Assembly: GCA_030278955.1 (NCBI GenBank)
Contig: JAOANR010000004.1
Coordinates: 57,561,120-57,625,119, forward strand
From: Hygrophila difformis
Taxonomy: Eukaryota; Streptophyta; Magnoliopsida; Lamiales; Acanthaceae
Direction: 5' to 3'
DNA length: 64,000 bases
The translations under genes and the position numbers were made by a program. This document shows, one piece after another, positions 30,745 through 42,438 of the stretch. Every line of letters begins with the position of its first letter. Within the stretch, counting starts at the first letter, position 1. The notes beneath the pieces are model-generated. The model made no database searches, had not been told where the DNA came from, and was given only the letters and a program-made list of their open reading frames with translations.

Positions 30745-32317
30745 AAAGTATGCTTGCCCTCAAGCATAGAGTCAAAAGAAACCAAATTAAATCATAGAGA
30801 GTTTAAAATCAACAAGTCCATTCAAGTACAATCAAATTAATCCAACATCAAACACATTAAGCCAACAACCTCCCATGGGTAAAGTGTATACACTCCTCTC
30901 AAAATCAAGTGTGGTTAAACAAATAAACACTCAAGTGATAAATCAAAATGACAATCCCATAGGCTTGAATGAAAATCACATTTACCATGCAAAGATATAT
31001 TATCCAATATTAAGAATCAAAGGGTCTTTCACAAAGGGTTATAACGGGGCCATGGTTGGGGTAGGAAGAAAAAGAGAATAGAAAGGCTAAAGTGAATGCA
31101 AGTACTTCCAAAGAGTCATCATAGAAAACTTCATAGCACAACATGGTTGCCAAACCAAAACAAAACTAAGAGGTTCAAAATAACAAAAATTACTTCTATT
31201 CTATCCTCCCAAGGTTTTCTAAAATAAACAAACCAAAAGATCATCCTATATACAACTTCCAAACAATCCCAAAATTTCCCAAGCAATAAACCAAAACAAA
31301 AACAAAACTTGCCAAACATATATCCCCTTTTATTTTTTTTTTATTTTTTTTATTTTTTTCTTTTTTTTTCTTTTTTTTTTCGTGGGCTTCAATAGCTTAG
31401 ACATGTTTATTAGAGGAATTCAACAATCTGAAAAGTGCAGACGGAACTTCAACTCTATGTTCATAACACTAAGGTCAGAGGAACACATGTCAAGCTATAT
31501 CCATCCACTGCCCTTGTATTTATTTATTTATTTTTAAGGGCTGTTTTTTTTTTTTGAATTTTTTTTTTTAGGGGAATATGCATATACAAAGATTCCACAA
31601 ATCATTCCAACAAAAAATCCAACAAAATAGCTTGAGAATCCCACAAACCAATTTCTAAGCTCTTTTTTTTTTATTTTTATTTTATTTTGCAACCAACACA
31701 AAAATTCAACCATAATGACTTATGAAAGTACTTCAATCACTAGGGTTCAAAAGCAATGGTATGACAAAAAGAAAAGGCTTAATAGGCTAAGGGTTATATA
31801 TAAACAAAGAAAATGGATAAAAGGCTCAAAGTGGAAAACTAGGGATAGAAATATGGGTTAAGGCCAACAAGAAGGCTAAAAAGGTTTATCCTAATGCCCT
31901 TATCATGTTCAAAATATTGGATTCAATCAATGCAAGTTCAACATGTATAATCATTCAAATTCTAGAATGTCAAAATGATTACCACATAATTCACACAAGA
32001 AAGAAATTTCCAAAAGCTTGAGATAAGTGTATTTTTCTTTTAGAAACAACAAGCATTTTGGAAAGAGGCTCAGATTCTCACATGGTTCACAAAACAGTTG
32101 GCTTCACATGTTCAGTGTCAGAAATCATCAATCATACTTAAAAGATTTGTCAACTTAAACCTCATAGACTCAATTCAGTTACCTATTCACATCAAATTCA
32201 CAAAAAAATTCACATAAAACTTAAAAAATTTATATAAAACAACTTGAAATTTTTTTTTCTTTTTAAATTTTAAATTTTTTTTTTTTAACAGAAAATGGCA
32301 AGCAATCCATAGATAGT
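30745..32317 (-). other. Non-coding 3' region of B2 with conserved block
   Basis: No gene. The conserved block lies at 31380-31522 between T-rich tracts. The short frames here are not shared with A. Confidence 0.65.
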
Positions 32318-32335
32318 TCCTCCCCCACACCTAAA
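32318..32335 (-). promoter_or_regulatory. Internal PPT-like G tract (B2)
   Basis: TTTAGGTGTGGGGGAGGA on the minus strand, identical to B1. Confidence 0.65.
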
Positions 32336-32525
32336 ATCAACATTGTCCTCAATGTATTAAAAAGATAAAGGAATAGGACTTCCCTGGGGTACACTGGCAG
32401 AGGTCGAGTGTTGGGATAGAACTTTGTCGGCCTTTTCTTTTGCACAATTCTTGTAGTTGGGAATTTTGGAACCACTTTTAGATCATGACTTGGTGGAATC
32501 GTCTTCAAATTCTCCCATTTAAGAG
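32336..32525 (-). pseudogene. Position of the env-like ORF, degenerate (B2)
   Basis: Downstream of the acceptor an ATGGGAG opens only 11 codons before a stop. A longer frame through this stretch starts inside the putative intron. The sequence is not recognisably related to the ORF at 42439-43785 beyond the ATGGG start. Confidence 0.35.
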
Positions 32526-32989
32526 CTGCACACAGAGAACTAGCCAAGCAAAATATTTCCACAGCAATAGAAAACAACTTTCAATTCCCTATCTTCAAAA
32601 CAAAGGTTTACCTAAGTTCTCAATCCTCACAACTTGCACAAGACAGTAAAAATATGCCCTTTTACAAAAATTTCACATAGTCAACAGTTTCATAAGCAAA
32701 TTCCTTTATAGAATTAAACAATTCCATCACTTACAATTCATAGGAAGCGACACATATGCACTTTTCACCAGAAAGCCACAAAAGTCTCACAATTTTCGAT
32801 CAATTTCCCAACTCACACAAGACACCTATTTCTTTAAAATCAGCAATAGACCAAAAGCATGCCCCTTCCACAGTTTCAACAGATTTTCACAAGACAAGAT
32901 ATCAAATAGGCAGATTTTCAAATCAAATAGGAAATTACCAAAAGACACGCACCATATCTCATGCTTCCAAAAATCAAAAAAAAGTTTAC
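32526..32989 (-). other. Putative intron of the env-position transcript (B2)
   Basis: On the minus strand it begins GTAAAC after ATATTG and ends TTCTCTGTGTGCAG, 464 bp, AT-rich. Position and ends agree with the other copies. Confidence 0.62.
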
Positions 32990-33670
32990 CAATATGGATG
33001 CACATAAGCCGCCGGAGCTTCGTTGAACAGAGGCGACACCGGACAGAGGACCACGGCGACCGGAGCAACGGACAGGGAAGGCCGGATCTCGCACAGGGGC
33101 GGCGGACGGTGCGGCGGATGGAGAGGCGGTGGGGATGGCAGGCGCTCGCGAAGCAGCGACGGCGAATGGTGGCGCTTCCAGCGGCGCTGAACAGGAAAGG
33201 ACTGCGTGGCATCTGAAGTGCGACAGGGATGAGCTGTGGAAGCAAAGGCGAGGAAGGGAGATCGAGACAGAGGCGCGCGACGGTGAGCTGAAGACTGAAG
33301 ATGCTGGCGGTGGCGGAGGCAGGAGCGAGCGGCGATCGGGCGGCGACTGGAGCGAGCGAGACGAGGCGGCGGCGCTGTCGGTTCGGGGTGAAGGCGAAGG
33401 TGGCGGCGGCGCTCGGATCTGCGGCGGGAGGTGGGTTTGAGGGCGACGGAGAGAGATCGATGGAGGGGATGGTGCCGGCGGTGAACGGCGGCGGCAGGCC
33501 GGCGGCGCTGTCGTGGCTGAGGCGGCTGCGGCGAGGGGCGGCGCGTGGTGGCTCCTGACGGCGGCGACTGGCGGTCTGTGGTGGCTGGTGCAGCGGCGGA
33601 GGCTGGCCGGACGAAGATCGGAGGGGCGGCGGGATTTGGTTGTGGTGGGTGGTGGGATTTGGGTTATTTG
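32990..33670 (-). other. GC-rich block, candidate leader exon (B2)
   Basis: CpG-rich, preceded on the sense strand by a CT-rich stretch (about 33671-33712). A 303-codon frame (32826-33737, minus) crosses both the block and the start of the putative intron. Its Pro/Ser/Arg-rich product has no counterpart in B1 or A, so I do not call a gene. Confidence 0.55.
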
Positions 33671-33808
33671 AGGAAGAAGAAAGAAAAATTTTGGGGAAGA
33701 AGAAAGAAAATGATAGTGGTGGTGTTGAAAGTTTCAAGAATTTTGGATGAGGAGGAAGTAATTTGGGTTTTGGGGAGAATAGATTTCAGTGGACTTGGTG
33801 TGAGTTGA

Positions 33809-34239
33809 TCATGGACATGATTAAGGGTAGTGGGATGCCCAGAAAAATTTAGCTCAATTCATTTTGATACAGTGGAGTAAGTAAGGCTTAATCATGACCA
33901 TGACTAAGAGTAGGGAGGTTTCCTGAAAATTAAAGCCAAATGCAGGTAGGTAAATGGAGTTTATCCATGGCCATGATTAAGGGTACAGAGGGTCCCTGAA
34001 TTTTTGTTTCCAACATAGGCTTCTACCAAGGTCTTAAACATGGGCATGATTAACATGTATATTCCTTCCTGAATTCAACTTGAAATTTTATTATATATAT
34101 ATATATATTTATATATTTATTATTTTTTATTATTTATTTTATTTATTTTATTTTTTTAATTTTTTTTTTAATTTTTTTTTTTATTATTATTTTTTTTTTG
34201 AATTTCAGCAAGTTAAATGCGATTTAATCATGCTCATGA
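33809..34239 (-). repeat. Array of CATG-NN-CATG motifs (B2)
   Basis: Five copies: 33809-33820, 33892-33903, 33965-33976, 34038-34049 and 34228-34239, mostly TCATG-NN-CATGA. The first four are about 73-83 bases apart. An AT tract (34080-34200) separates the last. Confidence 0.75.
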
Positions 34240-34427
34240 GTACCCATTACCTCCTTCATGAAAATTTCCTCCTTTAAACATTTCAACTTGTTCCTTGATC
34301 CAAAAATCTCATCTTCACATTTACAAACCTACAAAATCACAAACAAAATACCATTAACAAATCGAAATTATACCAAATATATAATGATCAACATGACAAA
34401 ATATATAGCATAAAAATAATTTATTTG

Positions 34428-34445
34428 CTTGGGTTGCCTCCCAAG
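34428..34445 (-). promoter_or_regulatory. Conserved post-pol hairpin (B2)
   Basis: Same 18-base stem-loop as at 12239-12256, on the minus strand. Confidence 0.72.
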
Positions 34446-34594
34446 AAGCGCTTTGTTTAAAGTCCTTGAGCTAGACTTCTTCCAAATTCTTCAACCATTC
34501 TCATAAGCATCATACCAAAATCCACCAAACTTCAACAATTGCAATTTTTTTCGATCTCCATGATTATTCAAATTCATTCCACCATTTTTATCCC

Positions 34595-37012
34595 TTAATG
34601 CTCCAAGCCATACTTCGGTGGATCTTTTCCATTCAACTTAAATTTTTTGTTAGACCCAAAGTTTACAGTATCTATCCATTCAATATCTCCAGGGTCTTTA
34701 CCATTAAGCTCACGAATATCCTGCACACAAGGTTGAATAACATCAATAGCATATAAAGCTTTAGAATCATCAGGATGTTCGATAGTATTAGAAAGATTGA
34801 AAGAAAGTTCTTCTCCATCAAATTCCAAAGTAAGAGTGCATTTCTTCACATCAATCTTCACTCCTGCAGTATACATAAAAGGTCTTCCCAACAAAAGAGG
34901 GGGTGGATTAAAGCAATGATCATCGTTCATATCCACAACATAGAAATCTACAGGAAATATTGCATCATTAACTTGAACTAACACATCTTCTAACATACCA
35001 TCCGGATAAGCATTTGATCTATCAGCAAGTTGAATAATAATTCCTGTTTCTTTCAATGGACCTAGATTTAGGGAATTATATATTGATCTTGGCATCACAT
35101 TTATCGCAGCACCTAAATCTAACATGGCTTTGCTCACCTCTTTCGTTCCAATTTTGCAAGGAATTAAAAACATACCTGGATCACCTGTTTTGGGTGGGAT
35201 TTTTCTTTTTATGACTGCAGATACACTCTCACCTGCTATTATATACTCATCTCCCCGAAGCTTCTTTTTGTTGGTGCACAATTCCTTCAAGAACTTTGCA
35301 TACTTGGGGATTTGATTGATGGCTTCCAAAAGTGGAATGTTCAATTGAACTTTCTTGAATATTTCAAGCATCTCTTTCTTTTTATCAACTTTTGGAGGCT
35401 TCTTTAACCTGTCGGGAAAAGGAGGTATTTTAGTTTGATATAAATGAATCCATTTAGAATTTACCTTGTTAGAAGTTTCTGCCTCCTTTTCAATCTCCTT
35501 TTCAATTTGCTCTTCATTTTGTTCCTTTGACATTGGAGAAGGACCTTCAACTTCTTTTCCACTCCTCAAAATCATGGCACTCACATTCTTTGGGTTTGGC
35601 TCGGGTTGAGCTGGCCATTTTCCTTTCTCTCGAATTTGCCTAACTTCCTCAGACACTTGATTGATTTGGCTTTGCAATTTTTCAATACTTGCCTTCGTGT
35701 CTTGTTGAAATTGCAAAGTTGATGTGGCCATGGATTTCACCAATTCTTCCAAAGATGGACTTGAACTTGTTATAGCTTGAGGTGGTTGCCTTTCAAATTG
35801 ACGAGGAGGGTGCATTTGTTGTGGTGCTGAAGATGGATGATTTTGTTGTTGATGTTGATTGCCATACCGAAGATTTGGATGGTCTCTCCAACCTGGATTG
35901 TAGGTATTGGAATAGGGATTATACTGTGGATGTCTGTTGAAATATTCAAGTGCATTCACATCCACCGGTGTATCTTCTTGGAGAGTTGGGCATGCATCAG
36001 TTGGATGTTCAATACTTGTGCAAATGCCACATGCCTTCACTTGGACAGTTGGCTTTATATTTCCTGTGGCCATCTTACGAACAAAGCTTGTCAACTCTGA
36101 AAGTTGTTGTTGCATTGTTTGCATTGAAGAATCACTTGGCATATTGGTTGGCATTGCATCCCTTGTGCCAAACTGTTGAGTATTCTCTGCCATTCGATCA
36201 ATCAACTCCCAGGCTTGTGTTGGAGTCTTATTCACCAAAGCTCCTCCACTTGCAGCATCAATAATGTTTCTGTCCATCAACAACAAACCATCATAGAAGT
36301 ATTGAATTAACAATTGGGGTGGGATTTGATGTTGAGGACATTTAATTATAAGCCTGTTAAACCGCTCCCAGTATTCATGGAGCGTTTCACCTGATTGTTG
36401 TTTTATGCCACATATTTCCTTCCTCAAATTTGCAGCTCTTGAGGCTGGGAAATACTTCTCAAAGAATTTTCTTTTCATGTCTGTCCAAGTTGTAATGCTA
36501 CCTGCCGGAAGATAGTAGAGCCAATCTTTTGCACTCCCTTTCAATGAGAATGGAAATGCCCTCAATTTGATTTGTTCATCTGTAACTCCAGGGGGCTTCA
36601 TGCTTGAACATACAACATCAAATTCCTGGAGATGCTTGTGAGGCTCTTCACCTGCAAGACCATTAAATTCAGGCAACAAATGGATCAATCCAGATTTTAA
36701 CTCAAAGGGAGTTTCATCATCAATTGTAGGAAATGTAATGCATAAAGGCTGCTGTGTTAAGTCAGGAGCAGCCAACTCCCTCAATGTGCGGTTATCTTCA
36801 GCCATGACAATGTTTTTTTCTTCTAAAGATTCTGTATCACTTCCTTCACCACTGGAACTAGAAGTGTCCAGCTCTGTAGCCAATGACAAACCAGAAGTTG
36901 ATGTAGAAACTCTAGATTTTTTTCTTAAATTGGCTTCCCTTGTCAATCTACGAGCTGTCTTCTCAATCTCTGGATCAAATATCAATTCACCTGTACGAGA
37001 AGAACGAGGCAT
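34595..37012 (-). CDS. Gag-protease polyprotein (B2)
   Basis: Open from the chosen start MPRSSR (805 residues). An in-frame ATG six codons upstream (37030) would add MVFSLF and cannot be excluded. Counting from that upstream ATG: gag about 110-290, CCHC knuckle C334, C337, H342 and C347, coiled coil about 430-465, and protease about 615-745 with MLDLGAAINVMP and LLGRPFM. The end (NKKFKLNGK) faintly resembles the integrase tail seen in A. There are no RT, RNase H or integrase domains, so the product could build a particle and process itself but not copy or insert DNA. Confidence 0.92.
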   Translation of the reverse strand: MPRSSRTGELIFDPEIEKTARRLTREANLRKKSRVSTSTSGLSLATELDTSSSSGEGSDTESLEEKNIVMAEDNRTLRELAAPDLTQQPLCITFPTIDDETPFELKSGLIHLLPEFNGLAGEEPHKHLQEFDVVCSSMKPPGVTDEQIKLRAFPFSLKGSAKDWLYYLPAGSITTWTDMKRKFFEKYFPASRAANLRKEICGIKQQSGETLHEYWERFNRLIIKCPQHQIPPQLLIQYFYDGLLLMDRNIIDAASGGALVNKTPTQAWELIDRMAENTQQFGTRDAMPTNMPSDSSMQTMQQQLSELTSFVRKMATGNIKPTVQVKACGICTSIEHPTDACPTLQEDTPVDVNALEYFNRHPQYNPYSNTYNPGWRDHPNLRYGNQHQQQNHPSSAPQQMHPPRQFERQPPQAITSSSPSLEELVKSMATSTLQFQQDTKASIEKLQSQINQVSEEVRQIREKGKWPAQPEPNPKNVSAMILRSGKEVEGPSPMSKEQNEEQIEKEIEKEAETSNKVNSKWIHLYQTKIPPFPDRLKKPPKVDKKKEMLEIFKKVQLNIPLLEAINQIPKYAKFLKELCTNKKKLRGDEYIIAGESVSAVIKRKIPPKTGDPGMFLIPCKIGTKEVSKAMLDLGAAINVMPRSIYNSLNLGPLKETGIIIQLADRSNAYPDGMLEDVLVQVNDAIFPVDFYVVDMNDDHCFNPPPLLLGRPFMYTAGVKIDVKKCTLTLEFDGEELSFNLSNTIEHPDDSKALYAIDVIQPCVQDIRELNGKDPGDIEWIDTVNFGSNKKFKLNGKDPPKYGLEH

Positions 37013-37097
37013 AAACAAGGAAAATACCAATTAAAACTAAAAAGATAAAAAAAAAATATATATATATATATCACAGAATGTAGTAGTTGAACGCCAA

Positions 37098-37115
37098 TCC
37101 CCGGCAACGGCGCCA
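37098..37115 (-). other. Primer binding site (tRNA-Asp), B2
   Basis: Perfect 18-base PBS, minus strand, 5 bases from the LTR. Confidence 0.92.
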
Positions 37116-37120
37116 AAATT

Positions 37121-38494
37121 TGGCAGCTTGTCGTATAGCTGCAAAAGATAATTTAATTCCTGTGTCACCAAGCACAAAATAAGTATAGTATAGCAGTGAC
37201 AAGGGTCGAGTCCTCAGGGATTGGAATACCACATTCTCATAATATATACACTATTAAAAGGGGGGGTTTTGTATTTTGAGAACAAGAAAATGATAACAAG
37301 AACTAAAAACTAAGTAATTCTACAAACTATGAAAATGATGAGTGAGGTCAAGAACATAAATTTAAAACAAAGTATTGGAATTAAAAACCTCTAGTTCAAA
37401 GATTGATTTGGAATGGCATTTGGATAAGATCATCGATGCATAAACATTGTGCCAATTGATAAACCAGTTATAGTTGTCAGGTCCGCTTAGACAACCAACT
37501 TTTCCTTTCAGTTTAGACAATTAAGGTACGCCCGTTAATTGCCCCTAATCAAACTAACACTCCTAGGTACGCCCGTAGAAGATGTTGTCTAATTGCATTA
37601 TAATCTAGAAAAGCCTGATTCGAACCAATTACTACCTACGCGGAGTAATTCACAATTCGATTATACAATTCCCCGGGAAGGAACTAATCAACCCGGTTAC
37701 CACCTATTCAATTCAAGTACAATTACGGATACCCAAATTGAATTGGCAATCAATTATCAAACTAGACAAATATTTGGGCCCTAAACATTCATCCAATTCA
37801 ACAATAGTAAACCTTTAAACATAGAAATTGCATAAATACCAACAAACATCAAGTTTCATAGTTCACAAATTACATCATCTCACAAATTCCAAAAGCCATT
37901 CTTAATCAAGTCTTTAAACTAGAGAAAATGAAAAACTACTCTAAATCCATAGAAGAGAAAATAAATGTAAAGAAGAGATACAACCAAACTCCAAGGATTA
38001 GAGCTTCTTCTTCTTCTTGCTATCCTCCTTCTTCTCTTCTTCTTTTCTCCTCTTCTCTTCTTCTTTTCTCCTCCTTCTTTTTATTCTTGGCCTTCCTCTT
38101 GCTTTTTAGTTGATGTGTCCCTTTCTTCCTTTTGTTTTCTTCTTCTTTTTTCTTGCCCATCCCTTTCAATCTTTGTTTCTTTCACCTTTTTCTTCTCCTA
38201 CTTCTTTTTGTTCTTTTATCTAATTTCTTCTCCTACTCAATGTCCCTTTCTTCAATTATGTAATGGCTTGGGCCCATGGACTTGGGTCTTCTACTAGTCA
38301 TGGCCATGACTAGGGAAGTCATGGTTGCATGTCATTTTCTTTCTTTCTTTCTTCCACTTTGCTCTAATTATTCCATTGCTATGCCATTTTCCTACAAACA
38401 ACAAAACAAACACAACAAGAGTAAAGTGCTACCAAAATCACCATAAAATCATCCAAAATATATATCATTAACAAACACAAAATTCACACTATCA
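37121..38494 (-). repeat. LTR B, copy 4 (5' LTR of B2)
   Basis: 1374 bp, almost identical to 29356-30729. PBS lies on one side and a PPT on the other, so it is shared by two tandem internal regions. Confidence 0.92.
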
Positions 38495-39090
38495 AATTCC
38501 CCCATACCTAAAGTATGCTTGCCCTCAAGCATAGAGTCAAAAGAAACCAAATTAAATCATAGAGAGTTTAAAATCAACAAGTCCATTCAAGTACAATCAA
38601 ATTAATCCAACATCAAACACATTAAGCCAACAACCTCCCATGGGTAAAGTGTATACACTCCTCTCAAAATCAAGTGTGGTTAAACAAATAAACACTCAAG
38701 TGATAAATCAAAATGACAATCCCATAGGCTTGAATGAAAATCACATTTACCATGCAAAGATATATTATCCAATATTAAGAATCAAAGGGTCTTTCACAAA
38801 GGGTTATAACGGGGCCATGGTTGGGGTAGGAAGAAAAAGAGAATAGAAAGGCTAAAGTGAATGCAAGTACTTCCAAAGAGTCATCATAGAAAACTTCATA
38901 GCACAACATGGTTGCCAAACCAAAACAAAACTAAGAGGTTCAAAATAACAAAAATTACTTCTATTCTATCCTCCCAAGGTTTTCTAAAATAAACAAACCA
39001 AAAGATCATCCTATATACAACTTCCAAACAATCCCAAAATTTCCCAAGCAATAAACCAAAACAAAAACAAAACTTGCCAAACATATATCC
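38495..39090 (-). mobile_element. Partial tandem internal region of a third B copy
   Basis: PPT (38495-38509) and 3' internal region, essentially identical to 30730-31326. It breaks at GCCAAACATATATCCC, just before where a poly(T) tract starts in intact copies. Confidence 0.85.
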
Positions 39091-39626
39091 CAATGCCAAA
39101 CTTGGATATGGAATTTTCTTGGATATGGAATTTTCTTGCCAATGTCTTGTGTTTTGTGGAATGATGGCCAATGTGTTGTGTGTTGTGGAATAATGGCCAA
39201 TGTGTTTTGTGTTTTTGCTCTTTGGTCTCCTCCTATTTATAGCAAAACAAGACCAATTTTTAATTCTTCTTTCTCCCTTTTTGCATGTTCATGGTAGTAG
39301 CCTCCTCAATTGCATCCAAAAGCCTCCCTCAATTGCATCCAAAAACATCAAAATCATGCATTTGATTATTCTCTTGTAATTGATTCCCAAGGATTTGATG
39401 CCCAAAGATTTGATGCCATGAAGAAAAATCTGAAAATTCCTCTTGATTTGATGCCCAAAGATTTAGATACTTCAATTTAGCCCCAAGGATCTTTTTGCAA
39501 ATTTTGATGCTTCACACATAGACCCCACAGCTGGGACACATGAATCATATATGTTTGCAGCTCACTTGTGTTTTTTTTAGGACTAATATTCTATCCTCAA
39601 CGCTTCTCTAGTGTGTCTCCAATAGT
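39091..39626. other. Junction mosaic with LTR A fragment
   Basis: A repeated ATGGAATTTTCTTG unit (39107-39138), then an LTR A piece (39139-39536, minus, matching about 28764-29161), then about 85 bases of short pieces including TCTCTAGTGTGTCTCCAAT, itself an LTR A motif, at the join to integrase. Confidence 0.7.
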
Positions 39627-40907
39627 TTAGTTAATTATTTGGTCACTAATCAATTTCCTATTGGTTGGACAAAGGCAAAAAAGGATAAGCTTAAGAGTGA
39701 TGCTAGATATTACATATGGGATGACCCGTACCTGTGGAAGCGTTGCCAAGATCAAGTGATAAGGCGGTGTGTAAGTGAAAGTGAGTATGAATCCATTCTT
39801 AAATTTTGTCATTCCATGGAGTGTGGAGGTCATTTTGGTGCCCAAAGAACCACAAGGAAGGTATTAGATAGTGGTTTTTATTGGCCTACCTTATTTAAAG
39901 ATGCATATTCGTTTTGCAAATTGTGTGATAAGTGTCAAAGGGTAGGAAATATAACTGCTAGAGATCAAATGCCCCTAACACCAATGATGTTTGTTGAAAT
40001 ATTTGATGTATGGGGGATGGATTTTATGGGGCCATTTCCTAATTCTCATGGATTTTTATATATCATACTTGCTGTTGACTATGTTTCGAAATGGGTGGAA
40101 GCAAAAGCCACCCGGACTAATGATTCAAAGGTTGTTGCAGATTTCCTCAAGTCCATTTTCAATCGCTTTGGAATGCCTAAGGCGGTTGTCAGTGACCGGG
40201 GTACTCATTTTTGCAACAAAACTATTTCAGCTTTGTTTCGCAGGTATGGTGTTCTACACAAGGTCTCAACCTCTTACCACCCGCAAACCAATGGGCAAGC
40301 TGAAGTTTCCAACAAAGAGATCAAGGGGATTCTTGAGAAAATGGTGAGGCCGGACAGGAAGGATTGGAGCTTAAGGTTGGGAGATGCATTGTGGGCATAC
40401 CGAACGGCATTCAAAACTCCAATAGGGATGTCTCCCTATAGGTTAGTCTTTGGTAAGCCATGTCATTTACCAGTTGAAATTGAACATCGTGCATTTTGGG
40501 CTGTTAAACAATGTAACATGAGTTTGAGTGAAGCTGGAGAAAGTAGAAAGTTGCAATTGCAAGAGTTGGAGGAGATTAGGAACGAGGCTTATGACAATGC
40601 CATGATTTACAAGGAGAAGAGTAAGAATTTTCATGACCAAAATATTTTGAGAAAAGATTTTAAGGTGGGCCAAAAGGTTTTACTTTATAATTCTAGACTC
40701 AAGCTCTTCCCGGGTAAGTTACGTTCTCGTTGGATAGGTCCATTTGTGGTGACTAATATAACATCTTTTGGTGGAGTGGAAATACAAAGTTTACACACGG
40801 AGAAGAAGTTTGTGGTGAATGGGCATCGTCTTAAGCCATATTATGAAGGATTTCAACCTCAAGTAGTGGAGGGAATCAAGTTTGTTGAATCCCATGAGCT
40901 TAATTGA
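39627..40907 (+). CDS. Integrase fragment of an autonomous Athila-type element
   Basis: The frame is open from 39612, but homology starts near 39627 (LVNYLVTNQ). No ATG is expected because this is the interior of a polyprotein cut off by rearrangement. Counting from 39639: the zinc-binding region has H58, H65, C96 and C99, and the catalytic core has D128 ([10 protein letters not shown]), D186 (VVSDRGTHF) and E222 ([12 protein letters not shown]), the D,D-35-E spacing. A GPY/F-like module ([12 protein letters not shown]) and the end [13 protein letters not shown] follow. All catalytic residues are present. RT and RNase H are missing upstream. The final residues match the end of the A1 gag-pro frame. 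Confidence 0.93.
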   Translation, partial: LVNYLVTNQFPIGWTKAKKDKLKSDARYYIWDDPYLWKRCQDQVIRRCVSESEYESILKFCHSMECGGHFGAQRTTRKVLDSGFYWPTLFKDAYSFCKLCDKCQRVGNITARDQMPLTPMMFVEIFDVWGMDFMGPFPNSHGFLYIILAVDYVSKWVEAKATRTNDSKVVADFLKSIFNRFGMPKAVVSDRGTHFCNKTISALFRRYGVLHKVSTSYHPQTNGQAEVSNKEIKGILEKMVRPDRKDWSLRLGDALWAYRTAFKTPIGMSPYRLVFGKPCHLPVEIEHRAFWAVKQCNMSLSEAGESRKLQLQELEEIRNEAYDNAMIYKEKSKNFHDQNILRKDFKVGQKVLLYNSRLKLFPGKLRSRWIGPFVVTNITSFGGVEIQSLHTEKKFVVNGHRLKPYYEGFQPQVVEGIKFVESHELN

Positions 40908-41325
40908 ATTAAGACGTCATTGTGTCTAGCCAAAGACCTAAAAGAAAGGCGCTTCTTGGGAGGCAACCCAAGTTTCATATTTAAATTTCGCTTTGTTTAG
41001 TTGAATTTTCGAGTCTTGATTCGAGTATAATAAAGTTTTCTTTGGTTTTGGATCTTACTTGTTGATTTCAGGGACCTTTGGAATTGCAGGACAAACATTG
41101 ATGTTAGGCGTGGGCACGCTTAAGAGCAAAATTCATTCTGGAATTCATAAGGAAGAGAGATGGAGAAACAGAGTAATTAGAAGCCTTGTGCGTGGGCACG
41201 AATAAGGAGTAAAATTACACTGGAATTTGGGTTCAAGAGGACGAACAGAATAATTTGAAGCCTTAGGCGTGGGCACGCTCAAGTAGTAAATATACACTGG
41301 TATTGGAGTGGAAGGAAGGAAGTCC
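40908..41325 (+). other. Post-integrase region with hairpin and palindromes
   Basis: Closely parallels A1 12190-12620. It holds the hairpin at 40955-40972 and three GCGTGGGCACG copies (about 41106, 41189 and 41268). It breaks at 41325 into inverted B-like DNA. Confidence 0.8.
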
Positions 41326-42340
41326 ATGAAGATCATCTATATACAACTTTCAAACAATCCCAAAATTTCCAAAGCAATAAACCAAACAAAAACAAAACTT
41401 GCCAAACATATATCCCCTTTTATTTTCTCTCTCTTTTTTTTTTTTTTTTTCGTGAGCTTCAATAGCTTAGACATGTTTATTAGAGGAATTCAACAATCTG
41501 AAAAGCGCAGACGGAACTTCAACTCTATGTTCATAACACTGAGGTTAGAGGAACACTTGTCACGCTATATCCATCCACTGCTCTTGTATTTTTTTTTTTT
41601 TTTTAAATTTTTTTTTATATATATTTTTTTAGGGGAATATGTATATACAAACATTTTTTTACAATCGACCAAGTACTACAAGAATCCAACAAAATACCTT
41701 GAGAATTCCAAAAGAACACAATTTCTAAGTTTTTTTTTTTTTTTTTTTTTTTGCAACCGACACAAAAATTCAACCATAATGACTTATGAAAGTACTCCAA
41801 TCACTAGGGTTCGAAAGCAATGGTATGACAAAAAAGAAAAGGCTTAATAGGCTAAGGGTTATATATAAACAAAGAAAATGGATAAAAGGCTCAAAGTGGA
41901 AAACTAGGGATAGAAGTATGGGTTAAGGCCAACAAGAAGGCTAAAAAGGTTTATCCTAATGCCCTTATCATGTTCAGAATATTGGATTCAATCAATGCAA
42001 GTTCAACATGTATAATCATTCAAATTCTAGAATGTCAAAATGATTATCACATAATTCACACAAGAAAGAAATTTCCAAAAGCTTGTGATAAGTGTATTTT
42101 TCTTTTAGAAACAACAAGCATTTTGGAAAGAGGCTCAGATTCTCACATAGGTTCACAAAATAGTTGGCTTCACATGTTCAATGCCAGACATCATCAATCA
42201 TATTCAAAAGACTTGTCAACTTAAACCTCATAGATTCAATTCAGTCATGTATTCACATCAATTGCTCAAAAAAATCCACACAAAATAGCTTCAAAATTTT
42301 TTTTTTAAAATTTTCACAGAAAATGCAAGCAATACCATTT
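41326..42340 (-). other. Non-coding 3' region of D with conserved block
   Basis: No gene. Conserved block at 41450-41590, with T-rich tracts on both sides (41426-41450, 41589-41640 and 41730-41752). Confidence 0.65.
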
Positions 42341-42357
42341 CCCTCCCCCACACCTAA
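42341..42357 (-). promoter_or_regulatory. Internal PPT-like G tract (D)
   Basis: On the minus strand ATTTAGGTGTGGGGGAGGG, 80 bases after the env-position ORF ends. Confidence 0.65.
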
Positions 42358-42438
42358 ATGCAACATTGTCCTCAATGTATGTAAAAGAGTAAAGAGAATA
42401 GGACTTCCCTGGAATCGGTGGGGTTGCCAAGGTGTGGC

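Larger units (their letters stand above)
29356..38494 (-). mobile_element. Element B2, non-autonomous Athila-like element
   Basis: The best-preserved B copy: 5' LTR 37121-38494, PBS, gag-pro ORF, hairpin, palindrome array, GC-rich block, intron-like segment, internal G tract, conserved block, PPT, 3' LTR 29356-30729. The two LTRs are both 1374 bp, with one difference noticed. Beyond the 5' LTR another copy of the internal 3' region continues (38495 to about 39090), so B2 was part of a head-to-tail tandem. Confidence 0.9.

Noticed and set aside
32826..33737. 303-codon minus-strand frame across the GC-rich block of B2
   Set aside because: Low-complexity Pro/Ser/Arg product with no counterpart in B1, A1 or A2. 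It runs into the intron-like segment. High GC lowers stop frequency and makes long chance frames.
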